Source of the DNA: Methylobacterium mesophilicum
Lineage (GTDB): Bacteria > Pseudomonadota > Alphaproteobacteria > Rhizobiales > Beijerinckiaceae
Direction: 5' to 3'
DNA: 64,000 nucleotides
Assembly: GCF_022179445.1 (NCBI RefSeq)
Contig: NZ_BPQU01000018.1
Location: 39,525 to 103,524 of the forward strand
In this document: piece by piece, positions 7,319 through 18,300 of the stretch
How positions within the stretch are numbered: position 1 is the stretch's first letter
How the letters are laid out: every line of letters begins with the position of its first letter
Notes under the pieces: generated by a model
The model's input: the letters and a program-made list of their open reading frames with translations, nothing else
Told to the model about the DNA's origin: nothing
Database searches by the model: none
Made by a program: the position numbers and the translations under genes

Positions 7319-8238
7319 GTCCCCCTCCCGCTCAGCTCTTCCCCAGTTTGCCTATGCCTCGGGGCGACATCTGCTCATCTTCGGGAGACGCGATATCGCG
7401 CCCTGGATAGGCATGTATTCGGTGTCGAGGTCGACGGCATTTCATTAACATTGAGTAAATCGTTAACATTGCGTTAATGTGCCAATATTGATTGGCGGAC
7501 GCATCGTTCGTCACCTCGTCCGGAGCGGTGGGCGGCCCCGGCCGACAGCAATCGGGCGCCCCGCATCAATGCGGCGCGGCGGGCATGAGCCCGGCTTCCG
7601 GGACACGGGCTGTGCCACGGTCGTCGCGCTCGGGGCGGTGCATCGTTCGCGGGTGGGCCTCGGGGCCTCGCCGTCCGACCGCCGACGCGCGGGCCGATTC
7701 GGCGCAACATAGCGTTGGCCGGATCGGAATGTGCCTGCCGCTGTGGATCCCACCCTCATGCGGATGTCATGGCGCCGCGGAGGTCTCTCCCCGACCGCGC
7801 CCCGGTCCCGGGTCGAACGGCTCCCGGAGGAAGAGGCCACGGATGGCACGGCACCGTCGATGACGACCACGCGCGGTACGAATGCTGCCAATTCCAGGGC
7901 TGATGCTGCAGGACGACACGAAGAATATCAATTCCGTGCCTGAGTGCGTCGGGGCTTATGTTTTGAATGTGCAAATTTCGTAATAAATCATGATCCGACA
8001 CGAAGATATAACTCGGTTCATGTACTTATATTAAAATGTATTTGAGTTACGAGAATTCGAGGCATGTTCGATCGGCGCGTTCCTTGTCATAAGGGTTTCA
8101 TTAACCATCCTGATGAGACATCGACATCGCGTCGACGCGTGACCGACGCATGGCGATCCGGTCCGCCGAAGACCCTGACCGTCCCGCTGAGGGCTGCGCG
8201 TGTTTGCAGGGCCGTGCGGGCAAAGAGACTCGTTCCTG
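7319..8238. other. Long intergenic region before the giant autotransporter
   Basis: About 920 bp without a convincing gene. The left end carries CtrA-like boxes, and the right part from about 7930 to 8060 is strongly AT-rich (for example AATAAATCATGATCCG and TATATTAAAATGTA), a likely promoter region for the autotransporter. The central part is GC-rich with only Arg/Pro-rich frames on both strands. Confidence 0.5.
7445..7477. promoter_or_regulatory. Tandem CtrA-like boxes
   Basis: TTAACATTGCGTTAA at 7463-7477 is a perfect TTAA-N7-TTAA site. A second near-match, TTAACATTGAGTAAA, lies at 7445-7459, 18 bp away and therefore close to two helical turns. They sit 127-160 bp upstream of the minus-strand membrane-protein gene that starts at 7318. 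The paired arrangement argues against a chance match. Confidence 0.5.
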
Positions 8239-11200
8239 ATGCCGTCCTTCCAAGGCCAGTCAATCATCCCGACCTGCGATCGCAAGATCCGCAACGGGGG
8301 CCGGCTTCCGGTCACGGCCGTCACCGCCGTAGCACTGCTCTTGGGCTCCCCCGCGCCGGCCGCCGAGCGCCCCCAGCCGACGGTGACGAGCGGCCCTGAC
8401 GGCCGAAACGGGCAAGCCAACGCCATCTTCTCGAATGTCGCCGCGACGCCCGGCCGAGACGGCGGCGACGTGACCCTGATCGATGTCGATCCCACGGCCG
8501 CCGGGCGCGATGCCGCCGCGACGATCCAGGTCGGCTCGGTGGGCGGAAACGGCGGCCGGGGCGACACGCGCGCTTGGGCGTCCGTCCCCGGCGCCGATGG
8601 CGGGCGCGGCGGGGCCGTCGCGGTGACGCTGTCGGACGAAGTCGTCGGGCGGGGCGATCAGATCACCGACGCTGCGCGGCCGGTTTTCAAGCCGATCCCC
8701 CGGTTCTGGGTCTTCTCCCGGGGCGGGAATGGCGGCGACGCCCAGAAGGATGTCGGCGGCGGCGGCGCTGCCGGCTCGGTCAGCCTGACCCTGTCGTCCA
8801 CGGTCTCGACCGAGGGACAGGCCTTCCTGGGCGTCCGGGTGAGCGCGGTCGGCGGCAAGGCCGGCTACGGCGGCACCGACGCGGACCAGACCGCGTCCCG
8901 GCAGGGCGGCGCCGGCGGTCCGGCCTCGCTCACGGTGACGCGCTCCGGCCAGGTGATCACCGACGGCGTCGGGGCGACCGCGGTGATCGTCGAGTCCCTC
9001 GGCGGCGCCGGCTCCATCCGCGGATCCGGGACCGCCTACAGCAACCCGTACGTGACGCAGGGTGGCGCGGGCGGCACCGCGCGCCTCGACATGTCCGGGA
9101 CGATCAGGACCTCCGGCGACTACGCCCTCGGCGCCCTGGTCCAGAGCATCGGCGGCAACGGCGGCAACCAGCCGGATGCCGGCGGACGGCCGGGTGCCCG
9201 GGGCGGCGACGGCGGCACCGTCACGGTGACCCAGCGCGGCACGATCGTCACGGAGGGCGACTACGCCCTCGGCCTCGTGGCGCAGTCGGTCGGCGGGCCG
9301 GGCGGCGCGGGCGGCGGCGGCGTCTTCGGCGGCGGCACCGGTGGCGCCGCCGCCCCGGGCGGGACGGTGACCCTGACCAACAGCGGCACGGTGACGACCT
9401 CCGGCGCTGGGGCGACCGGCCTCGTCGCGCAGAGCATCGGCGGCGGCAGCGCCCTCTCGGCCCTGCCGCTCTCGGCCCTCGCGGTCGCATCCACGACCAC
9501 TGGCGGCGGGGCCGGGGGCACGGCGCTCTGGTTCTCCAGCGGCGGCGCGGGCGGTACGGGCGGCGCCGGCGGCACCGCCGAGATCGTCAACGCGGGCGGC
9601 CGGATCACGACCGAGGGCGAATCCGCCTTCGGGGCGCTCGCGCAGAGCATCGGCGGCAGCGGCGGCACCGGAGGGCGTGCGGTCACCGCGGGCGCTTTCT
9701 TCTCCGTCGGCCTGGGTGGCGGCGGCGGTGGTGGCGGCGATGGCGGTCTGGCCCGCTTCACCGGCCGGGCCGGCGCGATCGAGACGAGCGGAGCGGGATC
9801 GACGGCCGTGCTGGTGCAGAGCGTCGGCGGCGGCGGCGGTGTGGGCGGCGACGTCAGAAGCACCGCGGTCGGGGTCGTGCTCTCGGCCTCCTGGGCGATC
9901 GGCGGGTCCGGCGGCAAGGGCGGCAACGGCGGCGAGGCCCGGATCGACAGCAGTACGACGGTGACGACCGCGGGTTTCGGGGCGAACGGCCTGTCCGTCC
10001 TCAGCATCGGCGGCGGCGGTGGAATCGGCGGCCTCGCCAGAGCGACGGCCATCACGGCGCCCCTGGTCACGCCGAGCGGCAAGGCGCTGCCGAGCTTCGC
10101 CTTCTCCACCGCGATCGGCGGATCGGGCGGCGACGGCGGCAACGGCGGCCCTACAGGCATGATCAATTCCGGGCGGGTCACCACCTACGGCGATTCCGCC
10201 ATCGGCCTGCTCGCCCTCAGCGTGGGCGGCGGCGGCGGCATCGGCGGCGATGCGGCGGCCTACGCGCTGGCGGTCGCGCCCCCGGGTCAGACGGCCGTGT
10301 CCGCCTCCTCGACGCTGGGCGGTACGGGCGGCGGCGGCGGCAACGGCGGCGCCGTGACGGCTGAGAACAGCGGGGTGGTGCGCACCTCGGGGGACGGCGC
10401 CGTCGGCATCGCGGCCCAGAGCATCGGCGGCGGCGGCGGCAATGGCGGCGGCGCCACCGCGACGAGCAACAGCGTGAGCCTCCGGCGGAACGTCATCGTG
10501 TCGCGGGGCGTCGGCGGGATAGCGGGCGGCGGCGGGGTCGGCGGCGCGGTCACGGTCACGCAGGCCGGCAGCGTCACCACCGGGGGCGCCTCCGCGACCG
10601 GCATCCTGGCGCAGAGCATCGGCGGCGGCGGCGGTAACGGCGGCGCTGCCTCGACGCTGGCGGCCCCCGGCTTCTCCTTCGACAAGACCCTGAACGGCCT
10701 CCTCGGAAAGCTCCCGATCGCCGATGCCCTCACGGTGACGGAGACGATCGGCGGCGTCGGAGGGATCGGCAATCGCGGCGGCTTGGTCACGGTGACGAAC
10801 CAGGGCGCGATCACGACCGGCGGGTCGAACGCCTACGGCATCGAGGCTCAGAGCGTCGGCGGGGGCGGCGGCAATGGCGGCACCGTGTCCGGATCGGCCC
10901 AGGGCAAGCTCGCCGTCAGCCTGACGCTCGGCGGAAAGGGCGGCGTCGGCGGCAGCGGCGGCGACGTGGCCGTCACCAACGCCGCCACCGGCGCGATCGC
11001 GACCTGGGGCGACGGTTCCCACGGGATCCTCGCGCAGAGCATCGGCGGTGGCGGCGGCACGGGCGGCAGCATCGCGGCACGCGAGGATTCCGATCCCGAC
11101 ACCGTGGGCACGCTCTGGAAGCAGATCAAGCAGACGATCGGTGTCACCGCCTACGAGACATGGGCGAAGGACAAGAGCAACAAGGAAAACAAGCAGGCGC

Positions 11201-14200
11201 TCGATCAATTCCTGAAGGACATCAAGACCAGCGATACGTACAAGGACCTCGCCGACACGCTCAAGAACTCGGATTTCGGCAAGGCGCTCAAGTCCTACAG
11301 CGGCAGCGTCTCGCGCTACCTGGACGCGCAGAAGAAGGGCGCCGCCAAGCTGCCCGATGTCTCGGCCACCCTGGCGCTGGGCGGCGACGGCGCGCAGGGC
11401 GGCAGCGGCGCTGCCGTCTCGGTCGAGAATGCCGGCACCATCCGGACGATGGGCATCGGTTCGCACGGCATCGTCGCCCAGAGCATCGGCGGGGGCGGCG
11501 GCCAGGGCGGCCTCGCCTTCGCGGAGGCGACCAACCAGACCAACGTCTCGGCGACGCTCGGCGGCACCGGCGGCAGCGGCAACACCGGCGGCACGGTCAA
11601 GATCGTGAATACCGGCCTCGTCGCCACCGCGGAGGAGGCCGCCTACGGCCTCTACGCGCAGAGCATCGGCGGCGGTGGCGGCAACGGCGTCGCCGCGACC
11701 ATCGCCAACAGCAGCGCGAACAAGGGCCTGACCCTCAACCTGACCGTGGGCGGCTCCGGGGGGACCGGGGCGCATGGCGGATCGGTTCGGGTCGAGAATA
11801 GCGGCGCGGTGACCACCACGGGGACCGAGGCGCATGCGGTGGTCGCCCAGAGCATCGGCGGCGGCGGCGGGAGCTTTTCCGCGCCCTCCGCCGCGACGGC
11901 CGACGACGACACGCCTGCCGCGGAGAACGGGACGACAGCTTCCGGGAAGGGGGAATCCAAGACCGACGCCAAGACCGACGCCAAGACCGACGCCAAGACC
12001 GAGGCCAAAAGCAATTCCACGAGCGACGCGCAGGCCCTGGCGGACGCCCTGCTGGCCGCGCTCGACATCGCGCGGATCGCGCCTCCGGAGGATCCGGCCG
12101 GCGTGTCGGAGAAATCCGGCAGCCTGACGCTCGGCGGTTCCGGACGAACGGCGGGCCAAGGCGGCGCCGTGACGGTGGTCCAGGCCGGCTCGATCGCCAC
12201 GACGGGCTTCGGGGCCGTGGGCATCCTGGCCCAGAGCATCGGCGGCGGCGGCGGCCTCGCCTCGGTCGCGGCCGGCCCGGGGGGGCACCGATACGCGTTC
12301 GGGATCGGCGGCGCCGGCGGCGCGTCGGGGAATGGCGGCCCGGTCACGGTGAGCCTCACAGCGGGCGCGCAGGTCTCCACCACCGGCGACGCGGCACCGG
12401 CCCTGCTGCTGCAGTCGATCGGCGGCGGTGGCGGCTATGGCGGCGCGCATCAGGTGATGGGCTACGCGGTCCCCTACGCATTGCGAGACGGCGCCAGCGG
12501 CGATGGCGGGGCCATCCGGGTGACGCTGGAGGACGGCGCCGCGATCCGCACGACGGGCGCCCAATCCCACGGCATCCTGGCCCAGAGCCTGGGCGGCGGC
12601 GGCGGCCTGCTCCTCGATCTCAACGGCCCGGTCACTGCGGCGTCGCCGGGCCAGAGCCGCCTCAACGCCAGCGGCAAGGGCGGCGACATCGCCATCGCGT
12701 CGTCCGGGTCGATCATCGCGTCGGGCCGGGATGCCTACGCGATCTTCGCCCAGTCCGGCGTCCAGCGCACCGACGGCAGCCTGGAGCCCGACCGGGAGCG
12801 GGGCGGCCGGATCGATATCCGGGTGAACGGCCTCGTCACCGGCGGCAGCGGGAGCGGGGCGGCGATCCGTGTCGATGGCGGGCGCTACACCACGATCGAC
12901 ATCGATCAGCGCGCCGTGGTCAGCGCCGCCTCGGGCCGGGCCATCGTCGGCGCCGTCACCGCCGGCGAGATCAACAATTACGGCACCGTGATCGGCGACG
13001 TGGACCTGGCCGCCGGCCAGGCGGGAAGCGTCACCTTCGTGAACGGTGGCTTCCACAACACGAGTGCGACCTCGGCGATCCTGCGCACCGGCCCCGAAGG
13101 CGTGATCGCGCTGGGTCCGAACGGCCGCCTTCACAACAGCGCCGTCCTCGACATCGGCGGCGTCGGCACCGTCGCCCGGGCGACCGTGACCGGAAGCTTC
13201 GAGCAGAGCGCGTACGGGCGCCTGCTGGTCGACGTCGCGCCCCTGGCGCCGGAGGGCGCCCTGCGCGCCGATCTCCTCACCGTCACCGGCACCGCATCCC
13301 TCAAGGGCGTGGTCGAGCCGCACCTGATCGATGGGCTCCTGCCCGGCCGGTACACCTTCCTCAGGGCCGCCCAGGTGTTGGAGAACAGCGCCGTCGCCAC
13401 CGGCGGCAGCATCCATTCCGGCGCGGTCCCGATCTCCTGGTCGATCGTCGCGTCGGGCGACAGCCTCGCCCTGGTCCCGAGGGCCCGGTTCACCGATCCG
13501 GTGGGCGTGACGCTCACCACGGACCAGCGCAGCGTCGCGCAGGGCCTGCAGGACGCCTGGGACGGCAACACCACCAAGCTGGGAACCCTCTACGGGCGCT
13601 TCCTCTCGGTCGACAGCCAGAAGGCCTACGCGGCGGCCCTCGACGAGCTCAAGCCGGAATCCAACCAGGACAACCTGACCGACCGGACGCTCGACACCCG
13701 CAAGGGCCTCCAGCGGGCCATGAGCTGCCCGGCCTTCACCGGCACCGGCACGCTCCTGCGCGAGGGCGAGTGCGTCTGGGGCCGGATCACCAGCGCCCAC
13801 ACGACCCAGTCCGCGACGGCCGACGACGTCGGCTACCACCAGACCGCCCTCAGCTACCAGAGCGGTCTCCAGACCGAGTTCGCCCCGGACTGGTTCTTCG
13901 GCCTCACCGGCGCCTATACCCGCGCCCTCCAGAGCGACCCCGACCGGATCACCGGGACGACCAGCGATGCCGGCGACGTCTCTGCGGCGCTCAAGCACCA
14001 GATCGGCCCCTGGCTCCTCGCGGCCTCGGCCAATCTCGGTTATGCCTGGGCCGACAACAAGCGCTTGATCGACTTCGGCGGCATGACCGCGACGGCGCGC
14101 AGCAAGTCCGGCATCCTCACTGCGGGCGGGCGGCTGCGGGCGAGCTACCAGGTTCTGTTCGGGGACTGGTACCTCAAGCCCTACGCGGATCTCGACCTGC

Positions 14201-14595
14201 TCTACAGCTATAGCCCGGCCTATTCCGAGACCGGCGCCCCGGGCTTCAACCTCGACATGCGCCCGGTGGCCAAGACGCTGGTGGCGTTCAGCCCGATGCT
14301 GGAGATCGGCGGCCGGATCGACCTCGACGAAGGCCGCTGGATCCGGCCCTTCGGCACGCTGGGCGTGACGCTCCTGTCGGACGACCACTTCACCGGCAAG
14401 GCGAGCTTCCAGGGGACCGGCGCGCTCGGGCTGTTCGCCACGGAATCGTCGATTCCCGACCGCCTCGGCGAAATGGGCCTGGGCTTCCAGATCAGCCTGG
14501 GCGGCGGCATCGAGGTGACCGGCGAGTATCAGGGCCAGGTCGGCGACCACTTCCTCTCGCATGCGGGGACCGCCCGGATGCAGCTGCGCTTCTGA
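8239..14595 (+). CDS. Giant glycine-rich type V autotransporter (2118 aa)
   Basis: A signal peptide (after RKIRNGGRLP, ending near SPAPAAE) is followed by a passenger of about 1800 residues. The passenger has about 18 copies of a 70-110-residue unit built on T(T/S)SGxxAxGxLAQSIGGGGGxGG, which should fold as a long beta-helix. A beta-barrel translocator follows at about 1846-2118, ending QLRF. Two non-repeat inserts interrupt the passenger: a Lys-rich helical block near residues 955-1030, and an acidic/Lys block with four TDAK-type repeats near 1240-1260. The family is secreted through its own barrel and displayed on the cell surface, often for adhesion or biofilm. I chose ATG 8239 because the signal peptide starts there; an in-frame GTG at 8200 is possible. 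It stands alone, without an obvious partner gene. Confidence 0.9.
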   Translation: MPSFQGQSIIPTCDRKIRNGGRLPVTAVTAVALLLGSPAPAAERPQPTVTSGPDGRNGQANAIFSNVAATPGRDGGDVTLIDVDPTAAGRDAAATIQVGSVGGNGGRGDTRAWASVPGADGGRGGAVAVTLSDEVVGRGDQITDAARPVFKPIPRFWVFSRGGNGGDAQKDVGGGGAAGSVSLTLSSTVSTEGQAFLGVRVSAVGGKAGYGGTDADQTASRQGGAGGPASLTVTRSGQVITDGVGATAVIVESLGGAGSIRGSGTAYSNPYVTQGGAGGTARLDMSGTIRTSGDYALGALVQSIGGNGGNQPDAGGRPGARGGDGGTVTVTQRGTIVTEGDYALGLVAQSVGGPGGAGGGGVFGGGTGGAAAPGGTVTLTNSGTVTTSGAGATGLVAQSIGGGSALSALPLSALAVASTTTGGGAGGTALWFSSGGAGGTGGAGGTAEIVNAGGRITTEGESAFGALAQSIGGSGGTGGRAVTAGAFFSVGLGGGGGGGGDGGLARFTGRAGAIETSGAGSTAVLVQSVGGGGGVGGDVRSTAVGVVLSASWAIGGSGGKGGNGGEARIDSSTTVTTAGFGANGLSVLSIGGGGGIGGLARATAITAPLVTPSGKALPSFAFSTAIGGSGGDGGNGGPTGMINSGRVTTYGDSAIGLLALSVGGGGGIGGDAAAYALAVAPPGQTAVSASSTLGGTGGGGGNGGAVTAENSGVVRTSGDGAVGIAAQSIGGGGGNGGGATATSNSVSLRRNVIVSRGVGGIAGGGGVGGAVTVTQAGSVTTGGASATGILAQSIGGGGGNGGAASTLAAPGFSFDKTLNGLLGKLPIADALTVTETIGGVGGIGNRGGLVTVTNQGAITTGGSNAYGIEAQSVGGGGGNGGTVSGSAQGKLAVSLTLGGKGGVGGSGGDVAVTNAATGAIATWGDGSHGILAQSIGGGGGTGGSIAAREDSDPDTVGTLWKQIKQTIGVTAYETWAKDKSNKENKQALDQFLKDIKTSDTYKDLADTLKNSDFGKALKSYSGSVSRYLDAQKKGAAKLPDVSATLALGGDGAQGGSGAAVSVENAGTIRTMGIGSHGIVAQSIGGGGGQGGLAFAEATNQTNVSATLGGTGGSGNTGGTVKIVNTGLVATAEEAAYGLYAQSIGGGGGNGVAATIANSSANKGLTLNLTVGGSGGTGAHGGSVRVENSGAVTTTGTEAHAVVAQSIGGGGGSFSAPSAATADDDTPAAENGTTASGKGESKTDAKTDAKTDAKTEAKSNSTSDAQALADALLAALDIARIAPPEDPAGVSEKSGSLTLGGSGRTAGQGGAVTVVQAGSIATTGFGAVGILAQSIGGGGGLASVAAGPGGHRYAFGIGGAGGASGNGGPVTVSLTAGAQVSTTGDAAPALLLQSIGGGGGYGGAHQVMGYAVPYALRDGASGDGGAIRVTLEDGAAIRTTGAQSHGILAQSLGGGGGLLLDLNGPVTAASPGQSRLNASGKGGDIAIASSGSIIASGRDAYAIFAQSGVQRTDGSLEPDRERGGRIDIRVNGLVTGGSGSGAAIRVDGGRYTTIDIDQRAVVSAASGRAIVGAVTAGEINNYGTVIGDVDLAAGQAGSVTFVNGGFHNTSATSAILRTGPEGVIALGPNGRLHNSAVLDIGGVGTVARATVTGSFEQSAYGRLLVDVAPLAPEGALRADLLTVTGTASLKGVVEPHLIDGLLPGRYTFLRAAQVLENSAVATGGSIHSGAVPISWSIVASGDSLALVPRARFTDPVGVTLTTDQRSVAQGLQDAWDGNTTKLGTLYGRFLSVDSQKAYAAALDELKPESNQDNLTDRTLDTRKGLQRAMSCPAFTGTGTLLREGECVWGRITSAHTTQSATADDVGYHQTALSYQSGLQTEFAPDWFFGLTGAYTRALQSDPDRITGTTSDAGDVSAALKHQIGPWLLAASANLGYAWADNKRLIDFGGMTATARSKSGILTAGGRLRASYQVLFGDWYLKPYADLDLLYSYSPAYSETGAPGFNLDMRPVAKTLVAFSPMLEIGGRIDLDEGRWIRPFGTLGVTLLSDDHFTGKASFQGTGALGLFATESSIPDRLGEMGLGFQISLGGGIEVTGEYQGQVGDHFLSHAGTARMQLRF
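11961..12008 (+). repeat. 12-bp tandem repeat inside the autotransporter
   Basis: Four tandem copies of GACCGACGCCAA (the fourth has one change, GACCGAGGCCAA) encode Thr-Asp-Ala-Lys units. The repeat stays in frame, so copy-number change by slippage would alter the length of a charged linker without a frameshift. Confidence 0.85.
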
Positions 14596-14712
14596 GGGCC
14601 GGGCCCGGCAACGCAGCGGGGGCCGACCAGGGGCCGCCACCCTGGCGGTCCGTGCTCCTGGGGGAACACCTGTCGTCCAGGCCGGCCGGGCCGGTCCTGC
14701 GCGTGCAGCGCC

Positions 14713-15207
14713 TTATCGCCCCGTGTACCCGAGCGCAGCCGCGGCCTCCTTCAGGCGCGCGAACGCCGTCGCGTAGCGCTCTCGCAGGAAGGTGGCGTCC
14801 GGCAGGATCCGGGAGGGGCAGAGGTTGTCCTCGTTGTCGGACATCTTGATCAGGATCGCCGGAAGACTGCCCGCGGCGATCACCTGCGTGATCCGCTCGG
14901 AATACGCCGTCCGTTCCTTCGGTTTCGTGAGGATCCCCACGGCCTCGATCACCTCCGGGGTGAACCCGGCCGCCCGCAGGTCCGCGGTCGAGCGCGGCGT
15001 ATCCTCGAGGACGTCGTGAAGCAGGGCGGCCTGCATCACCCCCATGGGGTCGATGTCGAGGCCGTCCACCAGCCGGGCATGACCGGCCCGGGCCAGCGCG
15101 GCGTTGGCGACCCGCTCCAGGTGCCGCATGTAGGGCTGACCCCCCTTGTCGATCTGGCCCGCGTGAGCCGTGAGCGCGAAGGTGTGGGCGTCGAAGATCG
15201 TCGGCAC
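14713..15207 (-). CDS. HD-domain hydrolase of the (p)ppGpp-hydrolase type
   Basis: The 164-residue protein is a compact HD-domain enzyme. Metal-binding residues are visible as MRHLERVA (His29), ALLHDVLEDT (His64-Asp65) and KMSDNEDN. The order and spacing resemble the hydrolase half of RelA/SpoT and MESH1-like proteins, which remove pyrophosphate from (p)ppGpp or act on related nucleotides. I chose the GTG at 15207 (VPTIFDAHTFALTAHAGQ) because GAGGGGAGATA lies just upstream; the longer frame adds a basic, unstructured leader. It is convergent with the giant autotransporter gene. The exact nucleotide substrate cannot be told from sequence. Confidence 0.75.
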   Translation of the reverse strand: MPTIFDAHTFALTAHAGQIDKGGQPYMRHLERVANAALARAGHARLVDGLDIDPMGVMQAALLHDVLEDTPRSTADLRAAGFTPEVIEAVGILTKPKERTAYSERITQVIAAGSLPAILIKMSDNEDNLCPSRILPDATFLRERYATAFARLKEAAAALGYTGR

Positions 15208-15324
15208 GCTATCTCCCCTCAACGGATGCACCGGCACGCGCGCAGGATAGCGCATATCGCGCGCGCGCACCGGCCCGTCGGTGGGGAACGACCCGAGCGG
15301 CGGTGGCGTTCGGGCCGTTGCGTG

Positions 15325-18300
15325 TCAGAGTTGGCCGCCGAAGCTGAGCAGGCCTCCGACCGCCGTGGTGCCGAGTGCCGTCGTCCGCACGGAGGCGGTC
15401 GCCGACACGGTGAGGCTGTTGCCGAGGCCGAACGCCAGGCCGGTACGCGCCTCGCCTCGGGTGCGGGTCAGGTCGGCCTTGTAGCCGAAGTCGCCGATGT
15501 AGTCGGCATGGGCCGTGAACCGCATCGTCGGCTTGCGGACAGCCTGCTCGATCTCGACCCCCGAGATCCAGCTGAGGCCCGTCGTCAGCGGCACCGAAAC
15601 ATCCGCGCCGAGAAAGGCGAGCGTGCTGCGGTAGACGATCCCGTCGTACTGTACGGGAAAGCTGACATTGGCTTCCGTGTAGCATTGACGGGTGACGCGG
15701 CTGGTCCTGACCCCGCCATGCCAACCCAGCACCAGATCCCCGAAGACCGGGAGGGACTGCCCGATCTCGAGCGTTCCGGCGAGGCCGCCGATCCGGGCGT
15801 TGCCGGTGCCGGCCTCCGTGGCGGTGGTTTGCAGGCGGCGGATATCGGCATGGTACTGGCTGGCCGCCAACGCGGTGCGCATGTACCACGCACCCCCCGC
15901 GTAGGGTTGGCTCCAGTTGAGGAAGGCCCCCGCGCCGACAGCGTTGCGGTTGTCGTTGAACGCCGGCGACGGCAGGGCCCGGTAGGGCGCGTAGCTGAGA
16001 TGGCCGCCGACCGTGAGATTGTCGGTCAGGCCATAGCTCAGGGGCAGCGTCGAGAGCGTATCGGTGCTGCTGCCGTCGGAGACGATCCCCGCGCTGGCCG
16101 ACCAGCAGAGACTCCCGCGGCTGCAGGACCAGGTCTGCTGCAGATAGGCGAGCGACTGGCGCTGGATCTCCAGAACCGAGAACGTGTCGTATCGCAGCCG
16201 GGCGACCGACCGGCGCGTGTTCGTCACATCGACGAGTTGGGTCCGAACGTCCGTGGACGGCGCGGGGGTGGTCGAGGTCTGGGCGGGAGCCGGAGCCTGT
16301 GCCGGGGTGGTTGAGACCGTCGGAGCCGGTTCCGGGGCCGGTGCCGCGGGCTGCCCCTGCACCGACGCAGGCGTTGGGGCGGAGGCCTGCCCCGCCGCCG
16401 GGACGGAAACTTGGCCGGCTGTGCTGCTCTGGGTCTGGGTCCGGGCGGTCGAGGGCCCGCTGGCAGGCGTCGCCGGATAGGTGATCTTCCACAGGACGGC
16501 GTGGGGATCGCCCGAGTCGGTCTCGGAATAACCCGCTGCCACCCGGCCGTCAGCTGAGAGGGCCTGGACCTCGGACACGCCGCCGCCATCGGACCTCAGG
16601 GTGCCGAGATCGCTCCTGCTGCGCCACCCGTCGCCGAACCAGACGACGCCGTGCGCGAACCCCGAACTGGTGCTCGCCATGCCGCCGGCGACCCGGCCGT
16701 CGGCGGACAGGGCCCGCACCCAGGACGAGCCGCTGTTGTCGGCCCGGAGCGTGCCGAGGTCGCGCTTCTCCGACCAGCGCGATCCGGACCAGAGCGCTGC
16801 ATGGGTGTAGCCGGAATCCGTCGTGCTGCTGCCCGCCGCCACGGTGCCGTCGGCCGACAGCGCCCGCACCGTCGACGTGCCCCGGTTGTCGGATTTCAAC
16901 GTGCCGAGATCGGTCTTGGTCGTCCAATTGGCGCCGGACCACAGGGTGGCGTGCGAATAGACGTCCACGCTCCGATCGGGGGCCGCATAGCCGCCGACCA
17001 CGGACCCGTCCTTCGACAGTGCGTAGGCCCAGGACGTCCCGGAATTGTCGGACCGCAGGGTGCCGAGATCGGTCTTGGTCGTCCAGTTCCGCCCCGACCA
17101 CAGCGCCGCATGGGTCGTCCCGGAATCGACGCTCGACTCGCCGGCCGCGACGCGCCCGTCATCGGACAGGGCGTAGACGCCGGACGTGCCCGACTGGTCC
17201 GATGTCAGGGTGCCCAGATCGGTCTTGGTCGCCCAGCGGTTTCCTGACCATACGATGGCGTGCAGCCTCTGGTCGGCGTTCTCGGCGATCCCCGCGATGA
17301 CGCTGCCGTCCTTGGACACCGCGTAGGCCTTCGCGGCGCCGGTGTTGTCGCCCCTTAAGGTGCCGAGATCCTGCTTCTGCGACAGGTCGGCGCCCGACCA
17401 GGCCGCGGCACGCATGTTGGGACCCTGGCCGTCCGCATACGAATCCCCGACCGCGACGCTGCCGGTGGCGGAGAGTCCCCAGATCTCCGAAGCCCAGCCA
17501 TTGTCGGTCTTGAGCGTGCCGAGATCCCGCTTGTCGCTGCTTCCGATCGTGGGGGCGGCCTGAACCTGCCTGTCCGTGCCGGTGGCGGGCGTCGCGTTCT
17601 CGACGGTGATCTTGGTATCGTTGTCGACTACGCGGTGGAGTTCGTCGGACGTCAGGGAGATGATACCGGCATGTCGCGGCGAGAGCTGGTTGACGTCGGA
17701 GCCCGAGACGGGCGTGAAGGTCTTGAAATCCGTCGTCTTGACCAGCTGAAATCCATTATTTATGTAATTTTCGTACATGACGATATAGCCGCTGCCATCG
17801 TTCAGGCGGTAAGCCTGCGGCCCTTCGACGGCATTGCTGGTCCTCTGCACCTCATCCTGCGAGGGCATGATATAGCCCCAGGTCAGATGGTCGGACACGG
17901 CATGCTTGATGACTCGGAGCCGGGCCGTGCTTCCCTGAGGCGACGACTCCGCCTTCATCAGCATATGATATTTGCCGTCTTGTTCGGTGATATCGTAGTC
18001 GATGTATCCGACGCCGTCCCGAGCATAGAACAGCTGTCTGGGTGTCTCAGTCAGCGCCGTAAAATCGCGGTTGGTGTGGGCGTAATAGGCCTTGTAGGGA
18101 TCGTTTGATCCGACGGTCAGATAGACCATGTTCCGGTCGGTCAACGGATTGTAGGCGACCTGCGGGGCCCAGGCGGCGTGGAGGCCGGGGAACAAATTTG
18201 GATACTGCTTTTCGAAGTTGACGGTCGAGGATTTCCAATGAATGAGGTCCGGAGATTGCATCAGGACGATGCCCCGGTTGCTTCCCCAACCCTTCCAGCT

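Noticed and set aside
7479..7891. Overlapping small frames on both strands in the region before the autotransporter
   Set aside because: Arg/Pro/Ser-rich, without ribosome-binding sites or recognisable features.
8260..14640. Uninterrupted 2126-codon frame on the minus strand opposite the giant autotransporter
   Set aside because: It mirrors the Gly-rich repeats of the sense gene, is Ala/Arg/Asp-rich without domains, and long antisense frames are expected in very GC-rich repetitive genes.
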